Notes: a model not told the origin generated them from the sequence alone. 64,000 bases of DNA from Proteocatella sp041738345 (GCA_041738345.1 JBGSPX010000047.1:1-64000); one strand, 5' to 3'. Shown: positions 27,097 to 36,547, counted from the stretch's first letter. Numbers and translations are program-made.

Positions 27097-28136
27097 TAGT
27101 CTGCTCCTCCTCCCATTTTTGTCAATGCATATAGAATTATTCCATTTTGCACTATTATTCTCATTACCTCCGAAAGGTTACCCTCTGTTACTATCTTATT
27201 AGCAACTGGTAATGAAAGAGTAAGAAGCCCTTGGAATAAGAAAGTTCCAAGTACTACATGAAGGATTGTTGCTCTTTTTGAACTTGCACCTCCAATTAAA
27301 ATCGATGCTACTGCTGCAAACCCCATCATCATAGGTGCTTGATATAGCTGATAAAATCCAAAACTCTGTGCATAAACAATTATTCCTACAGCTCCACACA
27401 TAGTAGATATCATCGTTCCAAGAAGTCTTGCATTGTCTACATTTATCCCTGACGCTTTTGCAAATCTTGGATTATCTCCTGCCGTTGCCATAGCTATTCC
27501 TTTTTTAGTTTTTAAAAATATGGCCATAAATATGCAACACACTGCAAAAAATAATAATAATCCCACTGGAATTGTTACTCCAAATATTTTAAATGCTCCA
27601 AAAGTATCGAGTACTTTAGAGTAGCGCCCTGTAAGAGTTATAGTAGTCCTAAGTCCATCTCCTATTGGCCATTTTAATTCCAAACTGTTAAATGGAGCTA
27701 TAAGCCATACTATACACATTAACGAAATTATAGAAAATCCCGCATATGTAGATACTGTCATTTCTGAACCTTTTACTCTATTTAGAAGAAGTCCATAAAG
27801 CCAACCCGCTATAAGTGAAAATGGTATAGATATAAGCATTGCTACAAATAGTGCTGTAAATCCACTTAAATCAAGTTCTATACTTATTAATCCTCCTAAA
27901 AGCCCACATACAATTCCTATAGGTATTCCAAAGTTAAGTCCTATCCCACAAAGTATTCCTGGAACCATTGCAAGTACTAATACTCCGTTCATCCCCATTC
28001 TAACAAGTGCATCTGATAGAAGCGCATTAAGCGGAAGTCCAAGCTGAACTGCTGCTATACAAAGTAAAAAGAAAAACGAAATAATTATAAGCCTTGGAGT
28101 CCCTAATGAATTTATTTTCTTCTTTATATTATCCAT
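27096..28136 (-). CDS. ABC transporter permease (nucleoside/simple-sugar type), first permease
   Basis: A 346-residue BPD_transp_2 permease with eight to ten membrane segments, GLNFGIPIGIVCGLLGG near 65-82 and the AAVASILIGGASSKRATILH loop near 275-295. It overlaps the ATPase gene by eight bases upstream and the other permease by one base downstream, so the two permeases are made together. Substrate is unknown; relatives carry ribonucleosides or simple sugars. Confidence 0.88.
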   Translation of the reverse strand: MDNIKKKINSLGTPRLIIISFFFLLCIAAVQLGLPLNALLSDALVRMGMNGVLVLAMVPGILCGIGLNFGIPIGIVCGLLGGLISIELDLSGFTALFVAMLISIPFSLIAGWLYGLLLNRVKGSEMTVSTYAGFSIISLMCIVWLIAPFNSLELKWPIGDGLRTTITLTGRYSKVLDTFGAFKIFGVTIPVGLLLFFAVCCIFMAIFLKTKKGIAMATAGDNPRFAKASGINVDNARLLGTMISTMCGAVGIIVYAQSFGFYQLYQAPMMMGFAAVASILIGGASSKRATILHVVLGTFLFQGLLTLSLPVANKIVTEGNLSEVMRIIVQNGIILYALTKMGGGAD

Positions 28137-29721
28137 TTAGATTACCTCCCTTTACTTTCTTGTAATCTCCACTCATCATAAGTCCAAAATTCACATCACT
28201 ATCAGTTGGAAGCAAAATACCTTCTACTTTTCCTTCTGTTATAATAGCTATTCTATCACAAATCATCCTTAGCTCATTAAGTTCTGAAGATGTCATAACT
28301 ACAGTCATTCCATGTTCTTTGCTAAGTTCTACAAGTGTATCAAGTACTATTTTCTTCGCTCCTATGTCAATTCCTCTTGTTGGTTCAGAAACAAATAGTA
28401 CTTCTGGTTCTAAAGTAAGTGCTCTTGCAATACATACTTTCTGCTGGTTTCCGCCTGACAATCTTCTTGTAAATTGTTTCGGTCCTGTGCACCTTATATC
28501 TAGTGATTTTATATATTTTTCTGCATTTTCTCTTATTGCTTTTTTATCAGCAAGCTTTATTCCTACTTTTTTTAAAAACTTTTCTTTTATTTGCATTGCT
28601 GTAGCTGATATATTATCTTCTATAGAAACATCTAGTAAAAGACCTACTCCTTTTCTATCTTCTGATACAAAAGCTATTCCATCACTTAGAATTTGTCTTG
28701 TATCTCCTAAATTAAGTGGTTTTCCTTTAAAAATTATTTCACCTGCAACTGGATAAAGTCCGACTACTCCATTTGCAACTCCTAATTTTCCATGTCCAGC
28801 AAGCCCTCCTAGCCCAAGAATCTCTCCTCGTTTTATCTCAAGATCAATCCCTTTCGCTTCTTCTGCCGGCATTCCTACTCTAAGATTTTTAATTGACATT
28901 ATAACTTCATTATCTTCTGTAGTAGTTTCCTTAGTTAACATTTCCACTTCTCTTCCTACCATTTTTTGTGCAATGTCTTCTATACTAGTACTTTCTTTTG
29001 GCATTTTGCATACCATCGTTCCATCCCTAAGTATTGTTATATTGTCTGCTGCCGACATAACTTCATCTAGTCTATGCGTTATAAAAAGTATAGCTATTCC
29101 AGATTCTGCTATTTTTTTCATAGCTTTTATCAGCTGCTCTGCTTCTGACTCTGTAAGTACTGCTGTTGGTTCGTCAAAAACTAATAATTTCACATTGGAT
29201 TTATCAATTTCTCTTGCAATTTCTATAAACTGCATATACCCAACAGGAAGACCCGATACATGTTCTTTTTCGCTAAAATCCATCCCCAGTGTATCTAGTG
29301 CTACCCTTGCATCAGCTTCCATTTTTTTAATATCTAAAGTTTTTAAATTTTGTCCAAAAATTTTAGACACAGGGTTTGGCTTTAATATTTCTCTATTAAG
29401 TTTTATATTTTCAGCTACCGTAAATCCTGGAATAAGCATAAACTCTTGATGTACCATACCGATTCCCATTTCCATAGCTTGCTTAGGAGACTTTATAGTC
29501 ATCTCTTGTCCATCAAAAGTAACCGTTCCTTGGAACCCACCAGTAGAGTGTATAACAGGCATTCCAAAAAGTATATTCATTAGGGTTGATTTTCCTGCTC
29601 CATTTTCGCCAAGAAGCGCATGTATTTCACCTTTTTTAACCTCTAAGTCAACACCTTTTAGAACTTTATTTCCGAAGTATGTCTTTTCTATACCTTTCAT
29701 AGATAAAACGTATTCACTCAT
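28129..29721 (-). CDS. Double-domain ABC transporter ATPase (nucleoside/simple-sugar type)
   Basis: A 530-residue protein with two fused ATPase domains. The first has Walker A GENGAGKST (38-46) and LLVFDEPTAVLTESE; the second has a degenerate loop (GLAGHGKLG) but intact LSGGNQQKVCIARAL and VLFVSEPTRGID. This pattern is that of MglA/RbsA/NupO-like ATPases that serve two permeases. The ATG used follows AAGGAGGAG by six bases; an in-frame start 27 codons upstream lies in the intercistronic hairpin and is not credible. It is separated from the binding-protein gene by that hairpin. Confidence 0.92.
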   Translation of the reverse strand: MSEYVLSMKGIEKTYFGNKVLKGVDLEVKKGEIHALLGENGAGKSTLMNILFGMPVIHSTGGFQGTVTFDGQEMTIKSPKQAMEMGIGMVHQEFMLIPGFTVAENIKLNREILKPNPVSKIFGQNLKTLDIKKMEADARVALDTLGMDFSEKEHVSGLPVGYMQFIEIAREIDKSNVKLLVFDEPTAVLTESEAEQLIKAMKKIAESGIAILFITHRLDEVMSAADNITILRDGTMVCKMPKESTSIEDIAQKMVGREVEMLTKETTTEDNEVIMSIKNLRVGMPAEEAKGIDLEIKRGEILGLGGLAGHGKLGVANGVVGLYPVAGEIIFKGKPLNLGDTRQILSDGIAFVSEDRKGVGLLLDVSIEDNISATAMQIKEKFLKKVGIKLADKKAIRENAEKYIKSLDIRCTGPKQFTRRLSGGNQQKVCIARALTLEPEVLFVSEPTRGIDIGAKKIVLDTLVELSKEHGMTVVMTSSELNELRMICDRIAIITEGKVEGILLPTDSDVNFGLMMSGDYKKVKGGNLNG

Positions 29722-29768
29722 AAAAACTCCTCCTTTTTCGTAATATTCTGAATTTATTTTATAATTTA

Positions 29769-29799
29769 AATAAAGACTACCAATCAGGTAGTCTTTATT
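29769..29799 (-). terminator. Intercistronic hairpin after the DUF3798 gene
   Basis: A perfect 13-bp stem with a five-base loop lies between the binding-protein gene and the ATPase gene, with a weak T-rich stretch after it on the minus strand. Such hairpins commonly give partial termination or protect the 5' part of the mRNA, making the binding protein more abundant than the membrane parts. Confidence 0.65.
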
Positions 29800-29824
29800 C
29801 ATTTATAATCCTTTACTCACAAAA

Positions 29825-30973
29825 TTAGAATACTACATACTCAGATAATACCATTAGGTAGTTATTAAATGTTGTTCCTGTAGCTTCATTTGTATAAGGA
29901 GTGATTTGGCATTCTCCTCCTACTGTGCTAAGAATTTCTTTTACTTTTTCAAGATCTGCTTTTTCAGTAAATTGACCTTCTAAATATGCTTTTGCATATT
30001 CTACTCCACCTTCAACAAACATCATGTTGATAGGTACTGGCCAAGTTGCCATTCTTCCACTCATTCCAGCTTCAGAAACTTTTGCCTTTATTTGCTCTAT
30101 AACATATGGAACATCTCCAGCTTTATCTGTTGGTATTTCTATTCCAAGTGCGCCTGGATAAGCATGGAATGGAGATGGACAGCATTGTTGTGGATAAAGT
30201 GCTTTCTTCTCGATTATAGCTTTTATCATTGGCTCTTGCATTGCACAGTTTGTTCCAAAGAATGCAGTTTCTGTTCCAAATTCATCAACTTTTCTTGGAA
30301 TATCTTCAAGTATAAATTGTTGTGTTCCTGGAACGCCCGCATCTCCTGTTGGGTCTGGTGCAGTTGCATCTACAAATTTAAGTCCTGCTGCTTCAGCATT
30401 TTGTTTTAATAGATCTCTTCTTGCTGCAAGCATTTGGTAAGACATATGTCTTGGGAAAGAATAGTGAACAAATGTTTTTGCTCCCATTTTTACAGCTTCA
30501 TCAATTATAGTTTTACCCATTCCTAACTCATCTGCTACTAAAACAAGATCTGCTTTAGAAGCTATCATGTCTGGATCTTCTCCTGGTGTAGCTGCAATTA
30601 TAAGTAAGTCTTCTCTAAGTTCTTTTGCTTGATCAATAGCTGCAGATGCACCTGGAACTGCTTGGCACATAATTATAGCTTTAACATCTGGATCTGATGC
30701 CATACTCATAAAGTTTGCAATAGTAGTTTCAGTTTCTTTCATGAAGTTATCTGGATATGTTTTTGTAACTATCATATCTCCATACTTAGCCTTCATCTTT
30801 TCTGCTGCTCTAAACTCTTCCTCACCTTGAGAAACAGTTCCTGTAAGTATGCCTATCTTAAAATCAGGCGCTTCTGTAGTTTCAGCTGCATCTCCAGATT
30901 CTGTAGTAGAACCGCAAGCTGCTAAACTGAAAATCATTGTTGCACTAAGTAGTGCTGCTAATAATTTTTTCAT
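29825..30973 (-). CDS. DUF3798 solute-binding lipoprotein
   Basis: A 382-residue lipoprotein. The signal MKKLLAALLSATMIFSLAACG has a lipobox giving acylated Cys around residue 20, followed by a low-complexity linker (residues ~21-36) and a periplasmic-binding fold with FKIGILTGTVSQGEEEFRA. The DUF3798 family is restricted mainly to anaerobes and its ligand is unknown; position as first gene of a nucleoside/simple-sugar-type ABC operon shows that it delivers ligand to that importer. The ATG start is nine bases after GGGAG; a TTG two codons earlier is too close to the box. A candidate promoter lies 64 bases upstream. Confidence 0.88.
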   Translation of the reverse strand: MKKLLAALLSATMIFSLAACGSTTESGDAAETTEAPDFKIGILTGTVSQGEEEFRAAEKMKAKYGDMIVTKTYPDNFMKETETTIANFMSMASDPDVKAIIMCQAVPGASAAIDQAKELREDLLIIAATPGEDPDMIASKADLVLVADELGMGKTIIDEAVKMGAKTFVHYSFPRHMSYQMLAARRDLLKQNAEAAGLKFVDATAPDPTGDAGVPGTQQFILEDIPRKVDEFGTETAFFGTNCAMQEPMIKAIIEKKALYPQQCCPSPFHAYPGALGIEIPTDKAGDVPYVIEQIKAKVSEAGMSGRMATWPVPINMMFVEGGVEYAKAYLEGQFTEKADLEKVKEILSTVGGECQITPYTNEATGTTFNNYLMVLSEYVVF

Positions 30974-31036
30974 AGTCAAATTCTCCCTTTTAATTTTTTG
31001 TGTTTTATAAGACTATTTCCAATTTTGTGTATTTTT

Positions 31037-31065
31037 ATAATACTACATCTTTTGAATTTCGTCCA
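31037..31065 (-). promoter_or_regulatory. Candidate promoter of the DUF3798 ABC operon
   Basis: On the minus strand TGGACG and TATTAT are separated by exactly 17 bases, matching four and five of six consensus positions. They lie 64 bases upstream of the DUF3798 start codon. Confidence 0.5.
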
Positions 31066-31145
31066 TAGCTTTTTATCACATTTTCTTGAATATTTAGAAA
31101 ATAACATACTTATTGAAATTTAACCTTTTAAAAATTTAATACAAT

Positions 31146-31185
31146 AAAACAGAGTGAAGTAATTACAATTACTCCACTCTGTTTT
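31146..31185. terminator. Bidirectional terminator-like hairpin
   Basis: An 18-bp stem with one mismatch (31146-31163 with 31168-31185) and a four-base loop, flanked by A and T runs, sits between the DUF3798 promoter and the GC-rich element. It could end a minus-strand RNA made from that element, or shield the operon promoter. Confidence 0.6.
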
Positions 31186-31230
31186 ATTTGTTAGTTATAA
31201 GATTTTTTCATATATTTTTATGATATGTAT

Positions 31231-31434
31231 GCTTTGAAACTGACCTGGTCTTTTCCCCCACACTCGCCTGCTGGAGATTTCGCTCTGGTTCGCATCACTA
31301 CTTTACTCTCTCGATTTTCTCGGCAGGGCTTACATCTAAGACGCGCCATGCTCACTTCGTACATTTTTGTCAAAGCTTACGTGGGTCCTTTTGCCCGCGT
31401 CTGGCTTGGACTTTCAACCACAGACTTTCAAAGC
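31231..31434. repeat. GC-rich non-coding element with 9-bp terminal inverted repeats
   Basis: This 204-base stretch is clearly richer in G and C than everything around it. It opens with GCTTTGAAA and closes with the exact complement TTTCAAAGC, with weaker similarity continuing inward. The only open frame, 75 codons on the plus strand, has no ribosome binding site and no recognisable protein. A mobile repeat unit or a structured RNA read from the minus strand, ending at the hairpin beyond, are both possible. It accounts for most of the 568-base spacer upstream of the aminopeptidase gene. Confidence 0.5.
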
Positions 31435-31541
31435 TTTTTCATTTTACTTTAAATCTGGCTCTATGTCAACAAAATATTGTTTTTTTCCATTTAATTTCAA
31501 ATTATGGTATAATTTTATAAACAAAATTAAAGGAGCTTATT

Positions 31542-32810
31542 ATGATTTTAGAAATAACGGATAATAAAAAATTAGAATTAATAGATAAATATGCAGAAGT
31601 AATTGTAAACGTGGGCATAAATCTTCAACCCAATCAAATTGTAATTCTTCGCGGCCCTATAAATACTGCGGATTTTATGCGAATTATCGCAAGAAAATGT
31701 TATCAGGCTCAAGCATCCTATGTACTTGTAGATTATATTGATCCTCTTATGGATAAAGAAAAATATAATTATGCTGATCAAGAGGCTATTAAATATTTTC
31801 CAACTTGGAAAGCAGAAGGATTCGAAGCGCTTTGCAAAAAAAATGCATGCTTTATAAGCATTTCAGGAGAAAATCCTGATGTATTTTCCGACATCTCTTC
31901 TGAAATTTTAAGTATAGCCAATAAAACTAATTCTCAAGGTATGAAAGCTGTAAATAAATACATCCTTAATAGTGAAGTGTCATGGGTAGTAGCTGCTGTT
32001 CCTACCAAAGGTTGGGCAAAAAAGGTCTTTCCTTCACTTTCGGAAATTGAAGCTGTAAATAAACTTTGGGATAGTATCTTAAGTTCAGCTAGAATAAGCC
32101 TAAATGATACACAATCAAATTGGGATACTCATAATAAACAGTTAGCTAATAAATGTGATTATCTAAATAAAATGCAATTTCAATCTCTTCATTATATAAG
32201 TAACAGCAATAATAAGACTAGAGGAACTGATTTGACTATAGAACTTCCAAAAAACCATATTTGGAGCGGTGGAAGTGAAGTTAATAAGCAAGGCATCATA
32301 TTTAATGCTAATATTCCTACCGAAGAAGTGTTTACTGTTCCAAGTAAATATGGCATAAATGGGTATGTATCAAGTACACTTCCTTTTAATTTTAATGGAA
32401 ATCTAATAGAAAATTTTGAGCTTTACTTTGAAAATGGAAAAGTAGTGGAAGTAAAAGCTGAAAAAGGGCTTGAGCTTCTTAAATCGCTCTTAGCTACAGA
32501 TTCAGGTGCATCTTATATAGGAGAAGTCGCTCTAGTACCACATAATTCACCTATTTCAAATCAAAATACTATATTTTATAATACTTTGTTTGACGAAAAC
32601 GCTTCTTGTCACTTAGCTTTTGGCTCTGCATATCCATCTTGTATACAAAATGGTGAACAGATGGCTGAAGATGAGCTTGAAAAACTTGGAATTAATACAT
32701 CTCTTATCCATTATGACTTTATGATTGGCTCTAAGGATTTAAATATTACAGGTTTTACTTCACTTGGAGAAAAAGTTGAAATATTTAAAAATGGTAATTG
32801 GACTTTTTAA
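31542..32810 (+). CDS. Aminopeptidase, M29 family (thermophilic metalloprotease)
   Basis: A 422-residue M29 metallopeptidase. The metal and catalytic residues lie in the C-terminal half: EVALVPHNSPI, TLFDENASCHLAFG and HYDFMIGSKDLNITG supply the Glu, His, Tyr and Asp ligands of the two-metal centre. The family (aminopeptidase T, PepS) removes N-terminal residues from peptides in the cytoplasm. An AAAGGAG box precedes the ATG. A frame starting 58 codons earlier inside the GC-rich element belongs to another reading frame and is not its start. The ccdA gene follows 30 bases later. Confidence 0.92.
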   Translation: MILEITDNKKLELIDKYAEVIVNVGINLQPNQIVILRGPINTADFMRIIARKCYQAQASYVLVDYIDPLMDKEKYNYADQEAIKYFPTWKAEGFEALCKKNACFISISGENPDVFSDISSEILSIANKTNSQGMKAVNKYILNSEVSWVVAAVPTKGWAKKVFPSLSEIEAVNKLWDSILSSARISLNDTQSNWDTHNKQLANKCDYLNKMQFQSLHYISNSNNKTRGTDLTIELPKNHIWSGGSEVNKQGIIFNANIPTEEVFTVPSKYGINGYVSSTLPFNFNGNLIENFELYFENGKVVEVKAEKGLELLKSLLATDSGASYIGEVALVPHNSPISNQNTIFYNTLFDENASCHLAFGSAYPSCIQNGEQMAEDELEKLGINTSLIHYDFMIGSKDLNITGFTSLGEKVEIFKNGNWTF

Positions 32811-32840
32811 TTTTTTAAGTAAATTAAATAAGGAGAATTT

Positions 32841-33533
32841 ATGGATTATCTTATAGTTTTTTTAGAAGGAATAATAACCTTTATATCCCCTTGTATTTTA
32901 CCTATGATTCCAATATATATTACCTATTTCATCGGAGATATAGATTCCAATGAAAATAAATCTTCTTCAAATGCATTTATAAATGCTCTAGGATTTGTTT
33001 TAGGGTTTACTTTAATATTTGTACTTCTTGGTGCCGCCGCAGGAAGCTTTGGAAGTTTTGTATTTAGTCATACAACATTATTCAATATTATTTCTGGTGT
33101 CTTGATGATTATTCTTGGCATGAATTATATTGATTTAATAAATATCAAATTTTTAAAGGTTTCTCATAAAATAAACTACAAAATAGATTCTTTTAAATTC
33201 GGAAAATCCATGCTCTTTGGAATGATATTTTCAATAGGTTGGTCTCCTTGCGTAGGCGCTTTTCTCGGCTCTGCACTTATGATGGCGGCAAACACACAAA
33301 CTATGCTTCATGGCTCAATAATGCTACTTCTTTACAGTTTAGGACTTGGAATTCCATTTATACTATCTTCCCTATTAATAGATAATTTAAAAAATACATT
33401 TTCATTTATAAAAAAACACTATAAAATAATAAATAATTTTTCTGGAATATTCCTTATTATCGTAGGAATATCTATGATTACTGGAATGTTTGGAAAATTA
33501 ATTTCATTTTTTGCCAATTTTGGTATAGCTTAG
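32841..33533 (+). CDS. ccdA: CcdA/DsbD-family thiol-disulfide electron carrier
   Basis: A 230-residue membrane protein with six predicted helices. The first helix has SPCILPMIPIY and the fourth has GWSPCVGAFLGSAL; the two Cys residues form the intramembrane disulfide that passes electrons from cytoplasmic thioredoxin to an extracytoplasmic partner. The next gene, 13 bases downstream, encodes a membrane-anchored TlpA-type thioredoxin, the expected partner. Confidence 0.92.
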   Translation: MDYLIVFLEGIITFISPCILPMIPIYITYFIGDIDSNENKSSSNAFINALGFVLGFTLIFVLLGAAAGSFGSFVFSHTTLFNIISGVLMIILGMNYIDLINIKFLKVSHKINYKIDSFKFGKSMLFGMIFSIGWSPCVGAFLGSALMMAANTQTMLHGSIMLLLYSLGLGIPFILSSLLIDNLKNTFSFIKKHYKIINNFSGIFLIIVGISMITGMFGKLISFFANFGIA

Positions 33534-33546
33534 AAAGGAGTTTTTT

Positions 33547-34161
33547 ATGATAAATAATAAAAATCTATTTTTTATAATTCTAATTTTAGTTATTTTAACT
33601 TTAGCTTATTATGGATATAACAATTTAAACTCCACTTCAAATTTATCAAATTCTAATACCCCAAATAACACTTCATCAGATGCCACTTCTGAGCCTCAAG
33701 ATAGTGATAAAAGTGATAGTTCTGATAATGCAGATGATAGCAAAGTTCCAGATTTTAAAGTTTACGATATAGATAACAACCCTGTAAATTTATCTGAATT
33801 TGAAAATCAAGCGATTGTAATTAATTTTTGGGCAAGCTGGTGTCCGCCTTGTCGTGAAGAGATGGATTATTTCCAAGAAGCTTATGAGGCTTACAGTGAA
33901 AAAGGGGTTAAATTTTTTATGATTAATTCTACTGATGGTGAGCGCGAAACTGTAGAAACGGCTTCTGAATATTTTAAAGAAAATGACTATACTATGGATA
34001 TGTATTTTGATCTTGATTTTGATGCTTCTCAAAGTTATGGTGTAAGAAGCCTTCCTATGACATTTTTTGTAAAGAAAGATGGAACCTTAGCTAATTATCA
34101 TCTAGGAAGTCTAGATAAGGATTCACTTTTTGCTAATATCGACGATTTAATTGGAGAATAA
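33547..34161 (+). CDS. TlpA/ResA-like membrane-anchored thioredoxin
   Basis: A 204-residue protein with an uncleaved N-terminal membrane anchor (~7-23), a Ser/Asn/Asp-rich spacer (~28-66) and a thioredoxin fold with WCPPC at 98-102. The cis-proline follows in LPMTFFVKK. It should reduce disulfides outside the membrane with electrons supplied by the CcdA protein encoded just upstream. No cytochrome c gene is nearby, so the target is more likely other exported proteins. Its stop is one base from the ATG of the next gene, suggesting co-transcription with the LytS gene. Confidence 0.9.
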   Translation: MINNKNLFFIILILVILTLAYYGYNNLNSTSNLSNSNTPNNTSSDATSEPQDSDKSDSSDNADDSKVPDFKVYDIDNNPVNLSEFENQAIVINFWASWCPPCREEMDYFQEAYEAYSEKGVKFFMINSTDGERETVETASEYFKENDYTMDMYFDLDFDASQSYGVRSLPMTFFVKKDGTLANYHLGSLDKDSLFANIDDLIGE

Positions 34162-34162
34162 T

Positions 34163-35836
34163 ATGATTGAACTTTTACGAAGTCTTACCAATAATTTAGG
34201 ATACATCCTTTTAATTGCTTTTTTTGTTTCAAATTTAAATAATTTTAAAAAAATAATTCAAAAAGATGAATTTAAACGAAAAGACCTTATAATTCTTTCC
34301 TTGATTTTTGGAACTTTTGGAATAATTGGAACCTATACAGGAACTAATATAAATGGTGCTATCGCTAATACTCGTATGATAGGCGTTATGGCCGGAGGTA
34401 TACTTTGTGGGCCATTTGTAGGAATAACGGCTGGAATAATTGCAGGGGTTCATCGATTTCTTATAAACATCGGTGGAGTAACTACGCTTCCTTGTAGCCT
34501 TATTACTATATTAGCTGGAATTATCTCTGGATATATATATAATAAATCTAATGAACAAAACAAGTGGTTTTATGGCCTTGTCGGTGGACTTTTAATGGAA
34601 ATATTTGAAATGTTTCTTATAATGATTATGGTCCCTAATTTTGATTTAGCTATAAATATTGTAAAAAGTGTTTATTTTCCTATGAGTTTTGCAAATGCTA
34701 TAGGTATAGCTATGCTTATACTTATAATTCAAAAAATATTTAAAGAAAAAGATGAAGTATCTGCAAAGCAATCCCAAATCGCTCTTGAAATTGCAAATAA
34801 AACCCTTCCTCACTTTAGAGAAATGAACAAAAATTCACTAGAAAACATCTGCAAAATAATAAAAGACTCCATCCATGCGGATGCGGTTTCAATAACCAAT
34901 AAAGAGCATATTCTTGCGCATGTAGGTATAGGAGATGACCATCACATAAAAGGTAATAAAATAGAAACTGAAGCTACAAAAAAAGTCATTCGTGAAGGGA
35001 ATCTTCTATCCCTTACAAATGCTAATGAAATTGACTGTGCTTATCCAAACTGTAAACTAAAATCTGCTATAATTGCCCCCTTAAAAGAAGGAGATTCTAC
35101 AATTGGAACCCTTAAAATCTACTATTGCAAAGATGATGCGATTTCGTTTAGTAATACCACATTGGCTCATGGATTATCTCAAATAATATCTACACAGCTC
35201 GAAATAAGTAAACTTTCCGAGCTTAAGGCCATGGCAACTAAGGCCGAAATAAAAGCTTTGCAGGCTCAAATAAACCCACATTTTTTATTTAATGCGTTAA
35301 ATGCCGTAGTATCTTTTATACGAATTGACCCAAATTATGCTCGAAATCTTATTCTCGATTTATCTACTTATCTTAGATATAATTTAGAAATTGGTGATAC
35401 TCCTGTAGATATTTATAAAGAACTTGAACAAGTAAAAGCTTATGTTGCTATAGAAAAAGCTCGCTTTGGTGACAAGCTTGAAATTGAATATGATATAGAA
35501 GACGATTTAGATTTTAAAATTCCTAGTCTTACAGTTCAGCCCATTATTGAAAACTCAATAAAACATGGTATACTGGAAGGAAAAGGATATGGTAAAGTAA
35601 AACTATCGATAAAAAAATCATCTGAAAACAACTTTACAATATCTATTGAAGATGATGGTGAAGGTATTCCTAATGATATAATTGAAAATATATATAGAAA
35701 TAAAATAGATGAAAGTAAAATAGGGATGTCTAACGTTCACAAAAGACTCAAATATATTTATGGAGAAGGACTTCATATAGAAAATCAAAATACTGGTTCA
35801 AAAGTGTATTTTAATATAAAAAATAAGGAGATTTAA
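34163..35836 (+). CDS. LytS-family sensor histidine kinase
   Basis: A 557-residue kinase: a 5TM-5TMR_LYT membrane sensor (~1-185), a GAF domain (~210-350) and a HisK_5-type kinase domain with INPHFLFNAL, whose phospho-acceptor is His373, and an ATPase N-box around PIIENSIKHG. The start used is the ATG with GGAG six bases upstream; a TTG four codons earlier lies in the preceding gene. It directly precedes a LytTR response regulator gene and a CstA-family transporter gene, the arrangement of pyruvate-sensing BtsSR/YpdAB and Bacillus LytST systems, so pyruvate or another small carboxylate is a plausible signal. Confidence 0.9.
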   Translation: MIELLRSLTNNLGYILLIAFFVSNLNNFKKIIQKDEFKRKDLIILSLIFGTFGIIGTYTGTNINGAIANTRMIGVMAGGILCGPFVGITAGIIAGVHRFLINIGGVTTLPCSLITILAGIISGYIYNKSNEQNKWFYGLVGGLLMEIFEMFLIMIMVPNFDLAINIVKSVYFPMSFANAIGIAMLILIIQKIFKEKDEVSAKQSQIALEIANKTLPHFREMNKNSLENICKIIKDSIHADAVSITNKEHILAHVGIGDDHHIKGNKIETEATKKVIREGNLLSLTNANEIDCAYPNCKLKSAIIAPLKEGDSTIGTLKIYYCKDDAISFSNTTLAHGLSQIISTQLEISKLSELKAMATKAEIKALQAQINPHFLFNALNAVVSFIRIDPNYARNLILDLSTYLRYNLEIGDTPVDIYKELEQVKAYVAIEKARFGDKLEIEYDIEDDLDFKIPSLTVQPIIENSIKHGILEGKGYGKVKLSIKKSSENNFTISIEDDGEGIPNDIIENIYRNKIDESKIGMSNVHKRLKYIYGEGLHIENQNTGSKVYFNIKNKEI

Positions 35837-36541
35837 ATGAATTGTATTATTATAGATGATGAATTCCCAGCAAGAGAAGAACTAAAATACTTTATTAATA
35901 ACTTTAGCAATATAAAAATACTAGAAGAATTTGATGACTCAATAAAAGCACTTGAATTTATAGAAAAAAATAAAATAGATTTAATATTTTTAGATATAAA
36001 TATGCCTAAATTAGATGGAATGGCACTTGGGAAGATAATAAGCCACTTCTCTCAAAAACCTACCATAGTATTTATAACGGCTCATAAAGATTTTGCCGTA
36101 GACGCTTTTGAAATTGAAGCCTTTGATTACATATTAAAGCCTTATTCTGAAGAACGTTTGGTCGGAACTCTTAGAAAATTAGAAAAACCTTGTGTTGAAG
36201 AAAAATGCTTATCTTCTAAAATAACGCTTTGGAAAGATAATAAAATGATAGTAAAGAATATATTTGATATAAGTTACTGTGAAGCAAAAGGACGAGAAGT
36301 TATTATTTTTATAGAAGGTACAGAATATCATTTAAATTTAAGTATAACCGAATTTTACAAGAAACTTCCCAAGGATAAATTCTTTAAAAGTCATAGATCT
36401 TATATAATAAATGTAGACAAAATCATAGAAATAATTCCTTGGTTCAACAACACATATATGCTTAAAATTCAAAGCGAAAATTTAAGTATTCCTGTAAGTA
36501 GAAATAATATTGTAGAATTCAAACACATAATGGGCATATAA
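35837..36541 (+). CDS. LytTR-family response regulator
   Basis: A 234-residue regulator with a receiver domain (phospho-acceptor Asp53 in FLDINMPKLDG, acidic pair Asp7/Asp8 and switch Lys in YILKPYSEERL) and a C-terminal LytTR DNA-binding domain (~130-234) with KDKFFKSHRSYIINVDKI. It follows the kinase gene without a gap. LytTR proteins bind pairs of short direct repeats about two helical turns apart; such repeats are present just downstream, in front of the cstA-type gene. Confidence 0.93.
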   Translation: MNCIIIDDEFPAREELKYFINNFSNIKILEEFDDSIKALEFIEKNKIDLIFLDINMPKLDGMALGKIISHFSQKPTIVFITAHKDFAVDAFEIEAFDYILKPYSEERLVGTLRKLEKPCVEEKCLSSKITLWKDNKMIVKNIFDISYCEAKGREVIIFIEGTEYHLNLSITEFYKKLPKDKFFKSHRSYIINVDKIIEIIPWFNNTYMLKIQSENLSIPVSRNNIVEFKHIMGI

Positions 36542-36547
36542 ATGCAC

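Noticed and set aside
31270..31310. tRNA-like T-loop GGTTCGCATC in the GC-rich element
   Set aside because: No acceptor or anticodon stems can be formed around it and spacing is wrong for a tRNA.
31225..31452. 75-codon open frame through the GC-rich element
   Set aside because: No ribosome binding site and no family resemblance; it runs through both terminal repeats and is best explained by base composition.
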